NCBI GenBank assembly: GCA_902494815.1
Contig: CABUVB010000023.1
Location: forward strand, 1 to 17,026
Origin: an uncultured Collinsella sp.
GTDB lineage: Bacteria; Actinomycetota; Coriobacteriia; Coriobacteriales; Coriobacteriaceae
Length of the DNA stretch: 17,026 nt
Reading direction: 5' to 3'
Numbering within the stretch: the stretch's first letter is position 1; every line of letters starts with the position of its first letter. The notes under the pieces were generated by a model that was not told the origin of the DNA, made no database searches, and was given only the letters and a program-made list of their open reading frames with translations. The position numbers and the translations under genes are program-made. This document shows, in pieces, positions 1-5,609 of the stretch.

Positions 1-395
1 ACCGGCACCTCGCGCCAAAAGAGCAGCGGCACGCCGGCCTCGGCGCAGCCCTCCTCAAACACGCGACGGGCATCCTCTACGCCCTTGTCGTCCTGCGGAA
101 AGAACAGCATGGCCACGCCATAGTCGCCCTCTGCCGGCAGGATCTGGCCGCACTTTTGAGCCTCTTTACGGAAAAAGTGGTGCGGAACCTGGAACAGGAT
201 GCCAGCACCGTCGCCGGTATTCTTCTCGAGTCCCGTGCCGCCGCGGTGCTCCAAGTTGACCAGAATGGACAGCGCATCGTCCAGAATCTGGTGATGGCGC
301 TCACCGTTGATATCGGCAAGCGCGCCGATGCCACATGCATCGTGGTCGAATTCGGGGCGATAAAGGCCCTGCTGCTGAGCGGAATCTGCCTGCAT
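1..395 (-). CDS. gltB: Glutamate synthase large subunit, N-terminal part (cut by window edge)
   Basis: This is the first ~131 codons of the large (alpha) subunit of glutamate synthase, which transfers the amide nitrogen of glutamine to 2-oxoglutarate. The protein begins MQADSAQQQGLYRPEFDHDA and then CGIG. Cys21 would be the N-terminal nucleophile of the class II glutamine amidotransferase domain, exposed after removal of a 20-residue propeptide. The stretch LVNLEHRGGTGLEKNTGDGA (about residues 49-68), followed by GI, is typical of the GltB amidotransferase fold. The ATG at 395 has a strong site (AGGGGAGGA) 6-7 bases upstream. The gene runs off the left edge, so the FMN, Fe-S and synthase domains are not visible, and neither is a gltD partner. 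Family assignment is secure; only completeness is unknown. Confidence 0.93.
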   Translation of the reverse strand, partial: MQADSAQQQGLYRPEFDHDACGIGALADINGERHHQILDDALSILVNLEHRGGTGLEKNTGDGAGILFQVPHHFFRKEAQKCGQILPAEGDYGVAMLFFPQDDKGVEDARRVFEEGCAEAGVPLLFWREVP

Positions 396-580
396 CGCGA
401 TCCTCCCCTAGATATTTAGACAGTCAGTTGAATAGGCATACTAGGAGCATCGCCGGCCCGTTGTGTTTCCCGCCCGTTTCGAAACAATCGCGTAACGCGC
501 GCCCCACGAGTGGACACCGCCGACCTCAAGGGCGACAACAAGGGCCCCAGGTTCGGCCCGTAAGCTCACCGCTTCAAACA

Positions 581-635
581 TCTCAATCTGTAACAGAAAG
601 ACCCAATTTCCATCCCTAGTTGTTACAGATCAAGA
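581..635. repeat. 55-bp inverted-repeat element, copy 1
   Basis: The arms TCTCAATCTGTAACA (581-595) and TGTTACAGATCAAGA (621-635) pair at 13 of 15 positions around a 25-base centre. The centre has AGAC at positions 4-7 and TAG at positions 22-24, as in the two copies at 2043 and 2123. All three copies have the same 15+25+15 architecture. Function is unknown; a dispersed REP-like repeat or protein-binding site is possible. Confidence 0.75.
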
Positions 636-681
636 CATTTCGCAGCCCCCTTTCACCATCCTATTCAAATACAGCAATTTT

Positions 682-721
682 GTTAGTCTTGATTAACTTT
701 TGAGCCTAAAACGGGTATCCT
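682..721 (+). promoter_or_regulatory. Candidate promoter and metal-regulator operator of the Nramp gene
   Basis: TTAACT (693-698) and TATCCT (716-721) are 17 bases apart and lie 37 bases before the ATG. Overlapping the -35 is the imperfect dyad GTTAGTCTTGATTAAC (682-697), pairing at 6 of 8 positions. A DtxR/MntR- or Fur-type regulator would be expected here, but the sequence does not closely match a textbook box. The call rests on position and symmetry only. Confidence 0.35.
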
Positions 722-757
722 TTGCGGCGTCAAGCAAACGGCACGCAGGAGCGCACC

Positions 758-2014
758 ATGATCAACCATCTCAAACATCATTTTGGCTCCCGACGCACCG
801 GCGGTCACGGAGGACTCGACATCGCACGGCATATCGGCCCCGGATTGCTCGTGACCGTCGGCTTTATCGACCCGGGCAATTGGGCCTCCAATATGGCCGC
901 CGGCTCGCAGTTTGGCTACGCGCTGCTGTGGATCGTCACGCTGTCCACGATCATGCTCATCGTGCTGCAGCACAACGCGGCGCACTTGGGCATCGCCACG
1001 GGCATGTGTCTTGCCGAGGCCACGACGCGCCACCTGCCCCGCCTCGTCGGACGTGCGATACTCGGCAGCACGTATCTAGCCACGGTCGCCACCGCCATGG
1101 CCGAAGTGCTGGGCGGTGCGATCGCGCTTCAAATGCTCTTTGGCCTGCCCGTACGCGCCGGCTGCATCATCGTGGCGGCGGCATCGATTGCCATGCTCAT
1201 GACAAGCTCCTACAAACGCGCCGAACGCTGGATCATCGCCTTCGTGGGCGTGGTAGGACTTTCGTTTTTAGCCGAGCTTGCACTAGTCAAGGTCGACTGG
1301 CCGCAAGCCACCGCAAGTTGGTTCACGCCCCGTATGCCCACCGGCTCAGCCGCGATTATCGTAAGCGTCCTAGGCGCGGTCGTTATGCCCCACAACCTCT
1401 TCCTGCACTCCGAGGTCATCCAATCCATGCACTTCGAAGGCCAAGGCGAGCAGGTTATCGAAGAACGTCTGCGCTACGAGCTCTTCGACACGCTCTTTTC
1501 GATGGGTGTGGGCTGGGCAATCAACTCGGCCATGGTCATCCTGGCCGCAACGACCTTCTTTGCGCACGGCATGGTCGTAGACGACCTCGCCGTCGCAGCG
1601 GCTACACTCTCCCCCATTCTGGGCCCGGCAAGCTCGACCATCTTTGCAGCGGCACTGCTGTTTGCGGGCATATCGAGTAGTGTGACGGCGGGCATGGCGG
1701 CGGGCACCATCACCGCGGGCATGTTCGACGAGGAATACGACATCCACGACCGACATTCCTCGATCGGGATGGCGACCTGTTTCGTCGGCGCAGTGGCGGC
1801 GTGCCTAGTCGTCCCGAATCCTTTTGAGGGTCTCATTTGGAGTCAGGCACTGCTGTCGCTTCAGCTGCCGATTACGGTCTTTGTGCTCATACGACTCACC
1901 AGTTCGCCCCGCGTCATGGGCAAATACGCCAACTCGCGCCCGCTCAACGCGTTGCTCGTAGGGATCGGCGCCATCGTGACGATTCTCGATGTCGTGTTGT
2001 TGACAGGGATGTAA
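758..2014 (+). CDS. Nramp family Mn2+/Fe2+:H+ symporter
   Basis: This is a 418-residue polytopic membrane protein of the Nramp (MntH/SLC11) family, which imports Mn2+ or Fe2+ with protons across the cytoplasmic membrane. The two unwound metal-binding helices are clear: DPGNWASNM in TM1 (Asp38, Asn41) and AVVMPHNLFLHSEV in TM6 (Ala207, Met210, His212). The methionine is the residue that favours transition metals over Mg2+/Ca2+, so this is not an Mg-type relative. About eleven hydrophobic segments follow the usual Nramp spacing. An in-frame TTG at 722 would add 12 residues, but the ATG at 758 has AGGAG at proper spacing and is preferred. The gene stands alone and is flanked on both sides by 55-bp inverted repeats. 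Control by a manganese or iron repressor is expected but not proven. It would be called mntH if shown to be Mn-specific. Confidence 0.92.
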   Translation: MINHLKHHFGSRRTGGHGGLDIARHIGPGLLVTVGFIDPGNWASNMAAGSQFGYALLWIVTLSTIMLIVLQHNAAHLGIATGMCLAEATTRHLPRLVGRAILGSTYLATVATAMAEVLGGAIALQMLFGLPVRAGCIIVAAASIAMLMTSSYKRAERWIIAFVGVVGLSFLAELALVKVDWPQATASWFTPRMPTGSAAIIVSVLGAVVMPHNLFLHSEVIQSMHFEGQGEQVIEERLRYELFDTLFSMGVGWAINSAMVILAATTFFAHGMVVDDLAVAAATLSPILGPASSTIFAAALLFAGISSSVTAGMAAGTITAGMFDEEYDIHDRHSSIGMATCFVGAVAACLVVPNPFEGLIWSQALLSLQLPITVFVLIRLTSSPRVMGKYANSRPLNALLVGIGAIVTILDVVLLTGM

Positions 2015-2042
2015 TGGGACGGGGCACCTACCCAGGCAAACG

Positions 2043-2097
2043 TCTCGATCTGTAACATCTAGACACGCTTTTGATGTCTAGATGTTACAGATCGAGA
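2043..2097. repeat. 55-bp inverted-repeat element, copy 2 (perfect 22-bp arms)
   Basis: The arms 2043-2064 and 2076-2097 are perfect reverse complements over 22 bases, beginning TCTCGATCTGTAACA and ending TGTTACAGATCGAGA, with an 11-base loop. It starts 28 bp after the Nramp stop codon. It would form a very stable hairpin but is not followed by a T tract, so it is not a standard intrinsic terminator. It shares length and internal AGAC/TAG marks with the copies at 581 and 2123. Confidence 0.85.
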
Positions 2098-2122
2098 TCA
2101 TTCCGAGGGACAGCTCCGTTTG

Positions 2123-2177
2123 TCTCAATCTGTAACACGTAGACCCGTTTTGAGCCGTTAGATGTTACAGATTAAGA
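2123..2177. repeat. 55-bp inverted-repeat element, copy 3
   Basis: The arms TCTCAATCTGTAACA (2123-2137) and TGTTACAGATTAAGA (2163-2177) pair at 14 of 15 positions around a 25-base centre. The copy starts exactly 80 bp after copy 2. Its first arm is identical to the first arm of copy 1, 1.5 kb away on the other side of the Nramp gene. Confidence 0.8.
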
Positions 2178-2226
2178 CCAGAGGTCGGCCGGACTCACAA
2201 CAGACAGGATCGGCTAACAGCAGCCG

Positions 2227-2250
2227 TGATCCCTTGGGGACGGAGGAAAA
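2227..2250. repeat. 24-bp motif shared with the palindrome at 14541
   Basis: These 24 bases (starting TGATCCC and ending GGAGGAAAA) match 22 of 24 positions of 14541-14564, the left arm of a long palindrome between ftsX and rnr. Here only a single arm is seen, and it runs directly into the terminator of the rubredoxin gene. It may be a half-copy of a dispersed element. Confidence 0.55.
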
Positions 2251-2283
2251 GGGCCCCGGCCGGGATATCCGACCGGGGTCCTT
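2249..2283 (-). terminator. Intrinsic terminator of the rubredoxin gene
   Basis: The arms 2249-2263 and 2269-2283 form a GC-rich stem of about 15 pairs with one mismatch and a GATAT loop. Read on the minus strand, the stem ends in CCCTTTTCC, giving a U-rich tail. It lies 40 bp past the rubredoxin stop codon. Confidence 0.75.
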
Positions 2284-2322
2284 GGACAGAGCTATGTTCG
2301 GCTTTCGCCGTGTGCCTGCGAG

Positions 2323-2466
2323 TTACTCCTCGACGAGCTCAAACTGATCGGGGCCGACGCCGCACACCGGGCACACGTAATCCTCGGGCAGCTCGGGCGT
2401 ATCGACCTCAACCTCGTAACCACAAACGACGCAAACGAACTTATACGTCTTCTTCTCCTCAGCCAT
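2323..2466 (-). CDS. Mini-rubredoxin (one-iron Cys4 electron carrier)
   Basis: This 47-residue protein carries two CxxC knuckles, CVVCGYE (from Cys12) and CPVCGVGPDQFE (from Cys32), which would hold one iron in a rubredoxin fold. It is a small soluble one-electron carrier. It is shorter than the usual 52-55 residues because the loop between the two knuckles is reduced (only VEVDTPELPEDYV). The ATG at 2466 has AGGAG seven bases upstream. It follows the flavin reductase gene on the same strand, with an 88-bp AT-rich gap that may hold its own promoter. The likely partner is that flavin reductase; final acceptors such as a flavodiiron protein or rubrerythrin are not in the window. Many classic rubredoxins have an aromatic residue after CPxCG, but here it is Val. 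Confidence 0.85.
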   Translation of the reverse strand: MAEEKKTYKFVCVVCGYEVEVDTPELPEDYVCPVCGVGPDQFELVEE

Positions 2467-2497
2467 GATGTTCTCCTCTCGAACGTGACTGCTGGTG

Positions 2498-2540
2498 TAC
2501 TTGCTTATTAGTATATATTCTCAATAATATTATGCAAGTA
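2498..2540 (-). promoter_or_regulatory. AT-rich promoter/operator before the rubredoxin gene
   Basis: On the minus strand TTGCAT (2537-2532) and TATACT (2515-2510) are 16 bases apart, with the -10 some 44 bases before the ATG. The block is unusually AT-rich for this window and is enclosed by a 7-bp dyad, TACTTGC (2498-2504) and GCAAGTA (2534-2540). A redox or iron regulator could bind here; which one is not shown. Confidence 0.4.
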
Positions 2541-2554
2541 GTTTTACAGCATTT

Positions 2555-3058
2555 CTACCCTTGGTACGAAGACGCCTTGGGCGGCGTCTTGCCCTTCAGC
2601 ACCTTGTGGTAGTAGTCATAGGTCAACGGAGTCTCGCCGCTCAGACGCTCGGCATCTTCGACCTCGCCAATAAAGAGCAGGTGTGTGCCCACGTCAACAG
2701 TGTCGATCAAACGGCAGCTAAACAGGGCCGCCGCGTGCTCGGGCACATAGGGCATGCCCAGAGCCGTCTCGCGGGTCTCGTATTTGGCAAATTTGTCATA
2801 GTCGCTGCTGGTGCGAAACCCAAAGTTGCCAATGTAGAGCATATCGGCCGTCTGATCGATCACGGTCAGCGCAAAGGCCTTAGCAGACGCAATAACACCA
2901 GACGTGACATTTTCCTTGTTCACGGCAACCGAAATGCGCGGCGGCATGGACGTCACCTGCACCGCGGTGTTGATGATGCAGCCGGCACGCAGCCCGTCGG
3001 CCGCAGCACTCACCACATACAGGCCGCTCGGCATCGTAAAGAACGCAGTTTTGTCCAT
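2555..3058 (-). CDS. Flavin reductase (FMN-binding split barrel, flavoredoxin / Hrb-like)
   Basis: This 167-residue protein belongs to the flavin-reductase-like FMN-binding family. The N-terminal GLYVVSAAADGLRAGCIINT, the stretch VTSMPPRISVAVNKENVTS and the later EHAAALFSCRLIDTVDVGTH with FIGEV are family-typical. It would bind FMN and pass electrons from NAD(P)H or a partner to rubredoxin. In Moorella-type high-molecular-weight rubredoxin (Hrb) this domain is fused to a C-terminal rubredoxin. Here it ends KGKTPPKASSYQG at the point where the Hrb linker would start, and a separate rubredoxin gene follows. A longer in-frame start at 3109 exists, but the ATG at 3058 has AGGGGAG eight bases upstream and gives the normal N-terminus. 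A hairpin with a T tract lies 54 bp upstream. Confidence 0.85.
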   Translation of the reverse strand: MDKTAFFTMPSGLYVVSAAADGLRAGCIINTAVQVTSMPPRISVAVNKENVTSGVIASAKAFALTVIDQTADMLYIGNFGFRTSSDYDKFAKYETRETALGMPYVPEHAAALFSCRLIDTVDVGTHLLFIGEVEDAERLSGETPLTYDYYHKVLKGKTPPKASSYQG

Positions 3059-3111
3059 AACGACCACTCCCCTAACCCGGGTTGGAACCTCACGGAAGTA
3101 TGTACCCACAA

Positions 3112-3142
3112 AAAGGCGGCGCCCATACCGGACGCCACCTTT
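3112..3142 (-). terminator. Intrinsic terminator between smpB and the flavin reductase gene
   Basis: The arms 3112-3123 and 3131-3142 form a 12-bp stem with two G-U pairs and a 7-base loop. Read on the minus strand it is followed by TTTTTGTG. It lies about 120 bp after smpB and 54 bp before the next start codon. It could end the smpB transcript or act as a leader terminator for the flavin reductase gene. Confidence 0.7.
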
Positions 3143-3184
3143 GAGACATAGGTGTCATAACCGTGAGGAACATGAGACGCCCGC

Positions 3185-3251
3185 AGTTGCGGTGAAATAG
3201 GGACTGAATAGCCCATCAAACAGGCAAAACAGTCCGTATACCACCGCAACT
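3185..3251 (-). repeat. Nested inverted repeat just after smpB (structured RNA or repeat element)
   Basis: Three nested stems are visible. The outer one is AGTTGCGGTG (3185-3194) with CACCGCAACT (3242-3251), a perfect 10 bp. The middle one is GGACTG (3201-3206) with CAGTCC (3230-3235), a perfect 6 bp. A short GCC/GGC pair lies inside. The two internal loops are symmetrical, 6 bases each. It starts 12 bp after the smpB stop codon. There is no T tract directly after it. It may be an RNA element or a dispersed palindromic repeat; I do not recognise a known riboswitch. Confidence 0.6.
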
Positions 3252-3263
3252 TATACAGAGCGC

Positions 3264-3734
3264 CTAGCGGTTGCGTTCCTTGAGCGCGCGATCGATTTCG
3301 CGCTGAACGTCGCGCTTGGCCATATCCTCGCGCTTGTCGTAGAGCTTTTTGCCGCGACCCAGGCCCAGCAGCAGCTTTACACGACCATCGGTATTAAAGT
3401 AGAGCTCCAAAGGCACCAGCGCATAGCCGCGGTTGCGCAGTTTGCCGTCAAGAAAATCAATCTCCTTGCGATGCAGCAGCAGGCGGCGCCGGCGATCGGG
3501 ATCACGATTCCACACGCCACCATGGCTATAAGGGTGGATATGCAGGCCGACGAGCCAGCACTCCCCGCCGCGGATCAGCGCGAAGGTATCGGTGATCTGG
3601 CAGGCACGCTCGCGAATCGACTTGACCTCGGTGCCGCTCAGTTCAATGCCGCACTCAAACGTCTCATCGATAAAGTACTCGTGATGCGCCGAGCGATTCT
3701 TGGAAATGAGCTTGTGTTCGCGCTTACTGGGCAT
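3264..3734 (-). CDS. smpB: SsrA-binding protein SmpB
   Basis: SmpB binds tmRNA (SsrA) and brings it to stalled ribosomes for trans-translation. The 156-residue product has the family signatures NRSAHHEYFIDETFECGIEL followed by SGTEVKSIR, then DPDRRRRLLLHRKEI and LGRGKKLYDKRED, with a basic C-terminal tail (EIDRALKERNR) that would enter the mRNA channel. Length is normal. The ATG at 3734 is set by AAGGAGG seven bases upstream; a longer in-frame reading to 3875 lacks support and would lie inside the upstream gene. It overlaps the stop of the TPR gene by 11 bp, suggesting translational coupling. No tmRNA gene is found next to it, although ssrA often lies nearby. Confidence 0.96.
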   Translation of the reverse strand: MPSKREHKLISKNRSAHHEYFIDETFECGIELSGTEVKSIRERACQITDTFALIRGGECWLVGLHIHPYSHGGVWNRDPDRRRRLLLHRKEIDFLDGKLRNRGYALVPLELYFNTDGRVKLLLGLGRGKKLYDKREDMAKRDVQREIDRALKERNR

Positions 3735-4641
3735 CGCCGGCCTCCTTGGCTCCATCGGCGTTTGAGCCCGCAGTCTCGCGCTTTGCCTTGCGCTCGGCAT
3801 TGAGCTCGGCATCGCTCTCGCGCACCAGTTTGATAATCGCCGCGCAGGCCTCCTCGCCCACCAAGTCGCGAGCACGTACCGTCAGGCGCGTCGCCTCCTG
3901 CTTGTCGCCGTCGCTTGCAGCATCGGTCGCACACATAATCAGGCAGATGGCAATCTCGGCCGAAGGCGAGGTCGGCACGCCTTGCAGGGCCAGTTCACCC
4001 ATCACGTGGTCGTCGCTCTCATCAGCGGCATCCGGATAGGTGGTATGGATCTTGTTGAGCAGGCGCGTCGTATGCGCATCGTTGGGCGCCAAGCGCAGCG
4101 CCAGACGCGCGCAGCCCACGGCAGCCGAAATGTTCTCGGTCTCGGGCTCCAAGAAGTACTGACCTAGATTGGCGTAAGCGCGGGCGGCGCACTTGCCATC
4201 GCTTGCACGCTCCAGCACCGAGAACGAGAGCGATGCCCATTCCTGCTTGTCCTCGAGTGCGCGGAACAGCTCGGCCAAATCCAAGCGATAGTTGCAGTTC
4301 ATGGGCTCCCAACGCACAGCCTGCATCAGGGCATTACGAGCGCTTACATAATCCTGCTGGCGAATGTAGGCAAACGCCATATCAGAGTACAGGCGGTCAA
4401 ACGGCACCTCGACCTGCACGAGCTCGCGCGGATCCTTCTCCACGCGGCGATAGGCCAAGCGCTCAAACTTGCTATCGAAGCTAAAGTATTGGCGCTTCTC
4501 CTCCGTCTTGCACTCAGCGTCGATATACTCCTCGGCGAGCTCCACCAGACGCTCCAGCAGCGGCGTCGCCGTAGCCAGGTCGCCCTGCGCCAGATAGTTC
4601 TCGGCATACGTGATGTCTTGCAAGCTGATGGGCAGATCCAT
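3724..4641 (-). CDS. Tetratricopeptide-repeat protein of unknown function
   Basis: This soluble 305-residue protein has no signal peptide or membrane segment. Helical repeat character is visible in YAENYLAQGDLATATPLLER (about 10-29), in SDMAFAYIRQQDYVSARNAL followed by MQAVRWEP (a clear TPR unit near residue 100) and in ARAYANLGQYFLEPETENIS followed by AAVGCARLALRLAPND (a second). The last ~35 residues are charged and Ala/Glu/Lys-rich, ending GDAQ. The ATG at 4641 is chosen because GAGGAG lies five bases upstream; the in-frame extension to 4692 runs towards a terminator. Its end overlaps smpB, so the two are probably co-transcribed. TPR proteins are usually scaffolds; the partner is not evident. 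Function cannot be assigned. Confidence 0.8.
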   Translation of the reverse strand: MDLPISLQDITYAENYLAQGDLATATPLLERLVELAEEYIDAECKTEEKRQYFSFDSKFERLAYRRVEKDPRELVQVEVPFDRLYSDMAFAYIRQQDYVSARNALMQAVRWEPMNCNYRLDLAELFRALEDKQEWASLSFSVLERASDGKCAARAYANLGQYFLEPETENISAAVGCARLALRLAPNDAHTTRLLNKIHTTYPDAADESDDHVMGELALQGVPTSPSAEIAICLIMCATDAASDGDKQEATRLTVRARDLVGEEACAAIIKLVRESDAELNAERKAKRETAGSNADGAKEAGDAQ

Positions 4642-4695
4642 GGCTACTCCTCGATCTGAGCGAAACACGGCAGGCGCCGTATATACGGTCAATAC

Positions 4696-4725
4696 ACAAA
4701 ACCCGGGTCTCTTACGAGGCCCGGG
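4696..4725 (-). terminator. Intrinsic terminator after the tRNA pair
   Basis: CCCGGGTCTC (4702-4711) and GAGGCCCGGG (4716-4725) form a 10-bp stem with a TTAC loop. Read on the minus strand the stem is followed by TTTTGTGT. It lies 10 bp past the 3' end of tRNA-Glu and would end the tRNA transcript before the TPR gene. Confidence 0.8.
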
Positions 4726-4735
4726 CGTTCAATTT

Positions 4736-4812
4736 TGGTAGCCCGTACCAGATTCGAACTGGTGATCTCCGCCTTGAGAGGGCGGCGTCCTAAACCGCTA
4801 GACGAACGGGCC
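4736..4812 (-). tRNA. tRNA-Glu (anticodon CUC)
   Basis: The minus strand folds into a cloverleaf with acceptor GGCCCGT pairing ACGGGCT (first pair G-U), the T-loop motif GTTCGAATC and an encoded CCA end. The anticodon stem CCGCC/GGCGG encloses the loop CTCTCAA, giving anticodon CTC (codon GAG). It lies 17 bp after tRNA-Gln in transcription order. Confidence 0.95.
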
Positions 4813-4829
4813 ATATGTAGCAAATGCAA

Positions 4830-4903
4830 TGGCTGGGATGGAGGGAGTCGAACCCCCATTGACGGAACCAGAATCCGCTGTCCTGCCATTAGACGACATC
4901 CCA
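4830..4903 (-). tRNA. tRNA-Gln (anticodon CUG)
   Basis: The acceptor stem TGGGATG/CATCCCA is perfect, with discriminator G and an encoded CCA. The anticodon stem GCGGA/TCCGT encloses TTCTGGT, giving anticodon CTG (codon CAG). The T-loop has GTTCGACTC. It is the first gene of a two-tRNA unit with tRNA-Glu. Confidence 0.95.
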
Positions 4904-4947
4904 ATGACTGCATCGCTGCGCTCGGCTGTGCCTTTGCGCAAGAAAGA

Positions 4948-4976
4948 AATATACGGGAAGTCTCGCCGTGACGCAA
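4948..4976 (-). promoter_or_regulatory. Promoter of the tRNA-Gln/tRNA-Glu unit
   Basis: On the minus strand, TTGCGT (4976-4971) and TATATT (4953-4948) are separated by 17 bases. The -10 lies 45 bases before the mature tRNA-Gln 5' end. An inverted repeat at 4980-5014 lies just upstream of the -35. Confidence 0.6.
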
Positions 4977-4979
4977 GCC

Positions 4980-5014
4980 CCAATTTTGACTTTTTTGAAA
5001 TTCAGTCAAATTGG
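4980..5014. repeat. AT-rich inverted repeat upstream of the tRNA promoter
   Basis: CCAATTTTGACT (4980-4991) and AGTCAAATTGG (5004-5014) pair fully except for one extra T, around a 12-base loop. It sits in the 276-bp divergent gap between the tRNAs and the small gene at 5180. It may be a binding site; the rest of the gap (5015-5179) shows no clear feature. Confidence 0.5.
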
Positions 5015-5179
5015 CCTTATTTAGTCCAACCCGTGAAGGACCTGTGAAGCCGACCGCTGTACACGAGGGGCAAAACGCCGCGAGCGGTAGCCGTCAACCG
5101 TTGGCAGATTCTACCGTGAAAACGATAGCACCAGGCAACACAATCGAAGTATCAATGATCGCGTAGATATCGAGGCGCC

Positions 5180-5590
5180 ATGGACGAAGAGCTTGATTAC
5201 CTATGGGAGACCCTGGGCCTCGAGATCACTGCCGACCTTTGGCCCGAACGGGACAAAATTCACCCCACGTTACGCCCCGCCATTACTGTGGTGCAGGCAA
5301 AATACCGCCGTGCATCCTTTTTGATCATGCGGATGTCATGGCACGCGGGACTACCCGACCTTAAGCGAATCCAGGCAAGTCTCGTCGAGCTGTCCGGCAT
5401 GCCGACCGTCATATCCGAGGCGCACCTGGAACAGCGTCAGCGCGAGCGACTGCAACAGCAGCGGATTCCCTTTATCTGCCCTGGCGTTCAGGCATATCTG
5501 CCCTTTATGGACGAGGAGTACTGGAGCGGCAAGCCCAACAAGCACGTAAAGGTCTACGATCCGCACGAATGGGCACAGCTGGCGGACTGA
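5180..5590 (+). CDS. Hypothetical protein, 136 residues
   Basis: I do not recognise this gene with confidence. The soluble protein starts MDEELDYLWETLGLEITADL and has a helical middle. The segment HLEQRQRERLQQQRIPFICP followed by GVQAYLPFMDEEYW (about residues 82-115) reminds me of the region before the winged helix in some large MarR-like bacterial regulators, where a similar IPFIxPGxQxYLP motif occurs. If so, the C-terminal DNA-binding part is missing and this may be a truncated or single-domain relative. That is a weak resemblance from memory. The ATG at 5180 has GAGG six bases upstream. The stop lies 19 bp before a tandem array of palindromes. Downstream, the next gene is convergent. Confidence 0.65.
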   Translation: MDEELDYLWETLGLEITADLWPERDKIHPTLRPAITVVQAKYRRASFLIMRMSWHAGLPDLKRIQASLVELSGMPTVISEAHLEQRQRERLQQQRIPFICPGVQAYLPFMDEEYWSGKPNKHVKVYDPHEWAQLAD

Positions 5591-5609
5591 CTGGGGCAGG
5601 CCCGCCGAC

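Larger units (their letters stand above)
396..757. other. Divergent intergenic region between gltB and the Nramp gene
   Basis: This 362-bp region separates two divergently transcribed genes. It contains one copy of the 55-bp inverted-repeat element (581-635) and an AT-rich stretch at about 640-720 that probably holds the promoter of the Nramp gene. The remaining 396-580 is GC-rich. I see no convincing gene, riboswitch or tRNA there, and the short reading frames crossing it look like chance. Confidence 0.6.

Noticed and set aside
640..757. Manganese (yybP-ykoY) riboswitch before the Nramp gene
   Set aside because: The stretch is short and lacks the conserved paired loops of that class; the probable promoter lies only about 40 bp before the start codon.
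722..757. TTG start for the Nramp protein, adding 12 residues
   Set aside because: The TTG lacks a ribosome binding site, while the ATG at 758 has AGGAG at the right distance.
700..1680. 326-codon frame overlapping the Nramp gene on the same strand
   Set aside because: Its product is Arg/His-rich without membrane segments, while the overlapping frame has all Nramp motifs.
2043..2177. The 55-bp elements as simple terminators of the Nramp gene
   Set aside because: Stable stems but no following T tract, and one copy lies upstream of the gene between divergent promoters.
2208..2232. Small hairpin GGATCGGCT / AGCCGTGATCC
   Set aside because: The stem has a bulge and no T tract; it was too weak to list as a terminator.
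3059..3263. tmRNA (ssrA) next to smpB
   Set aside because: No tmRNA acceptor-like ends, tag reading frame or T-arm/CCA end could be found; the region holds a nested hairpin and a terminator instead.
4735..5047. Open reading frames crossing the tRNA genes
   Set aside because: They overlap two well-formed tRNAs on both strands and have no ribosome binding sites or recognisable products.
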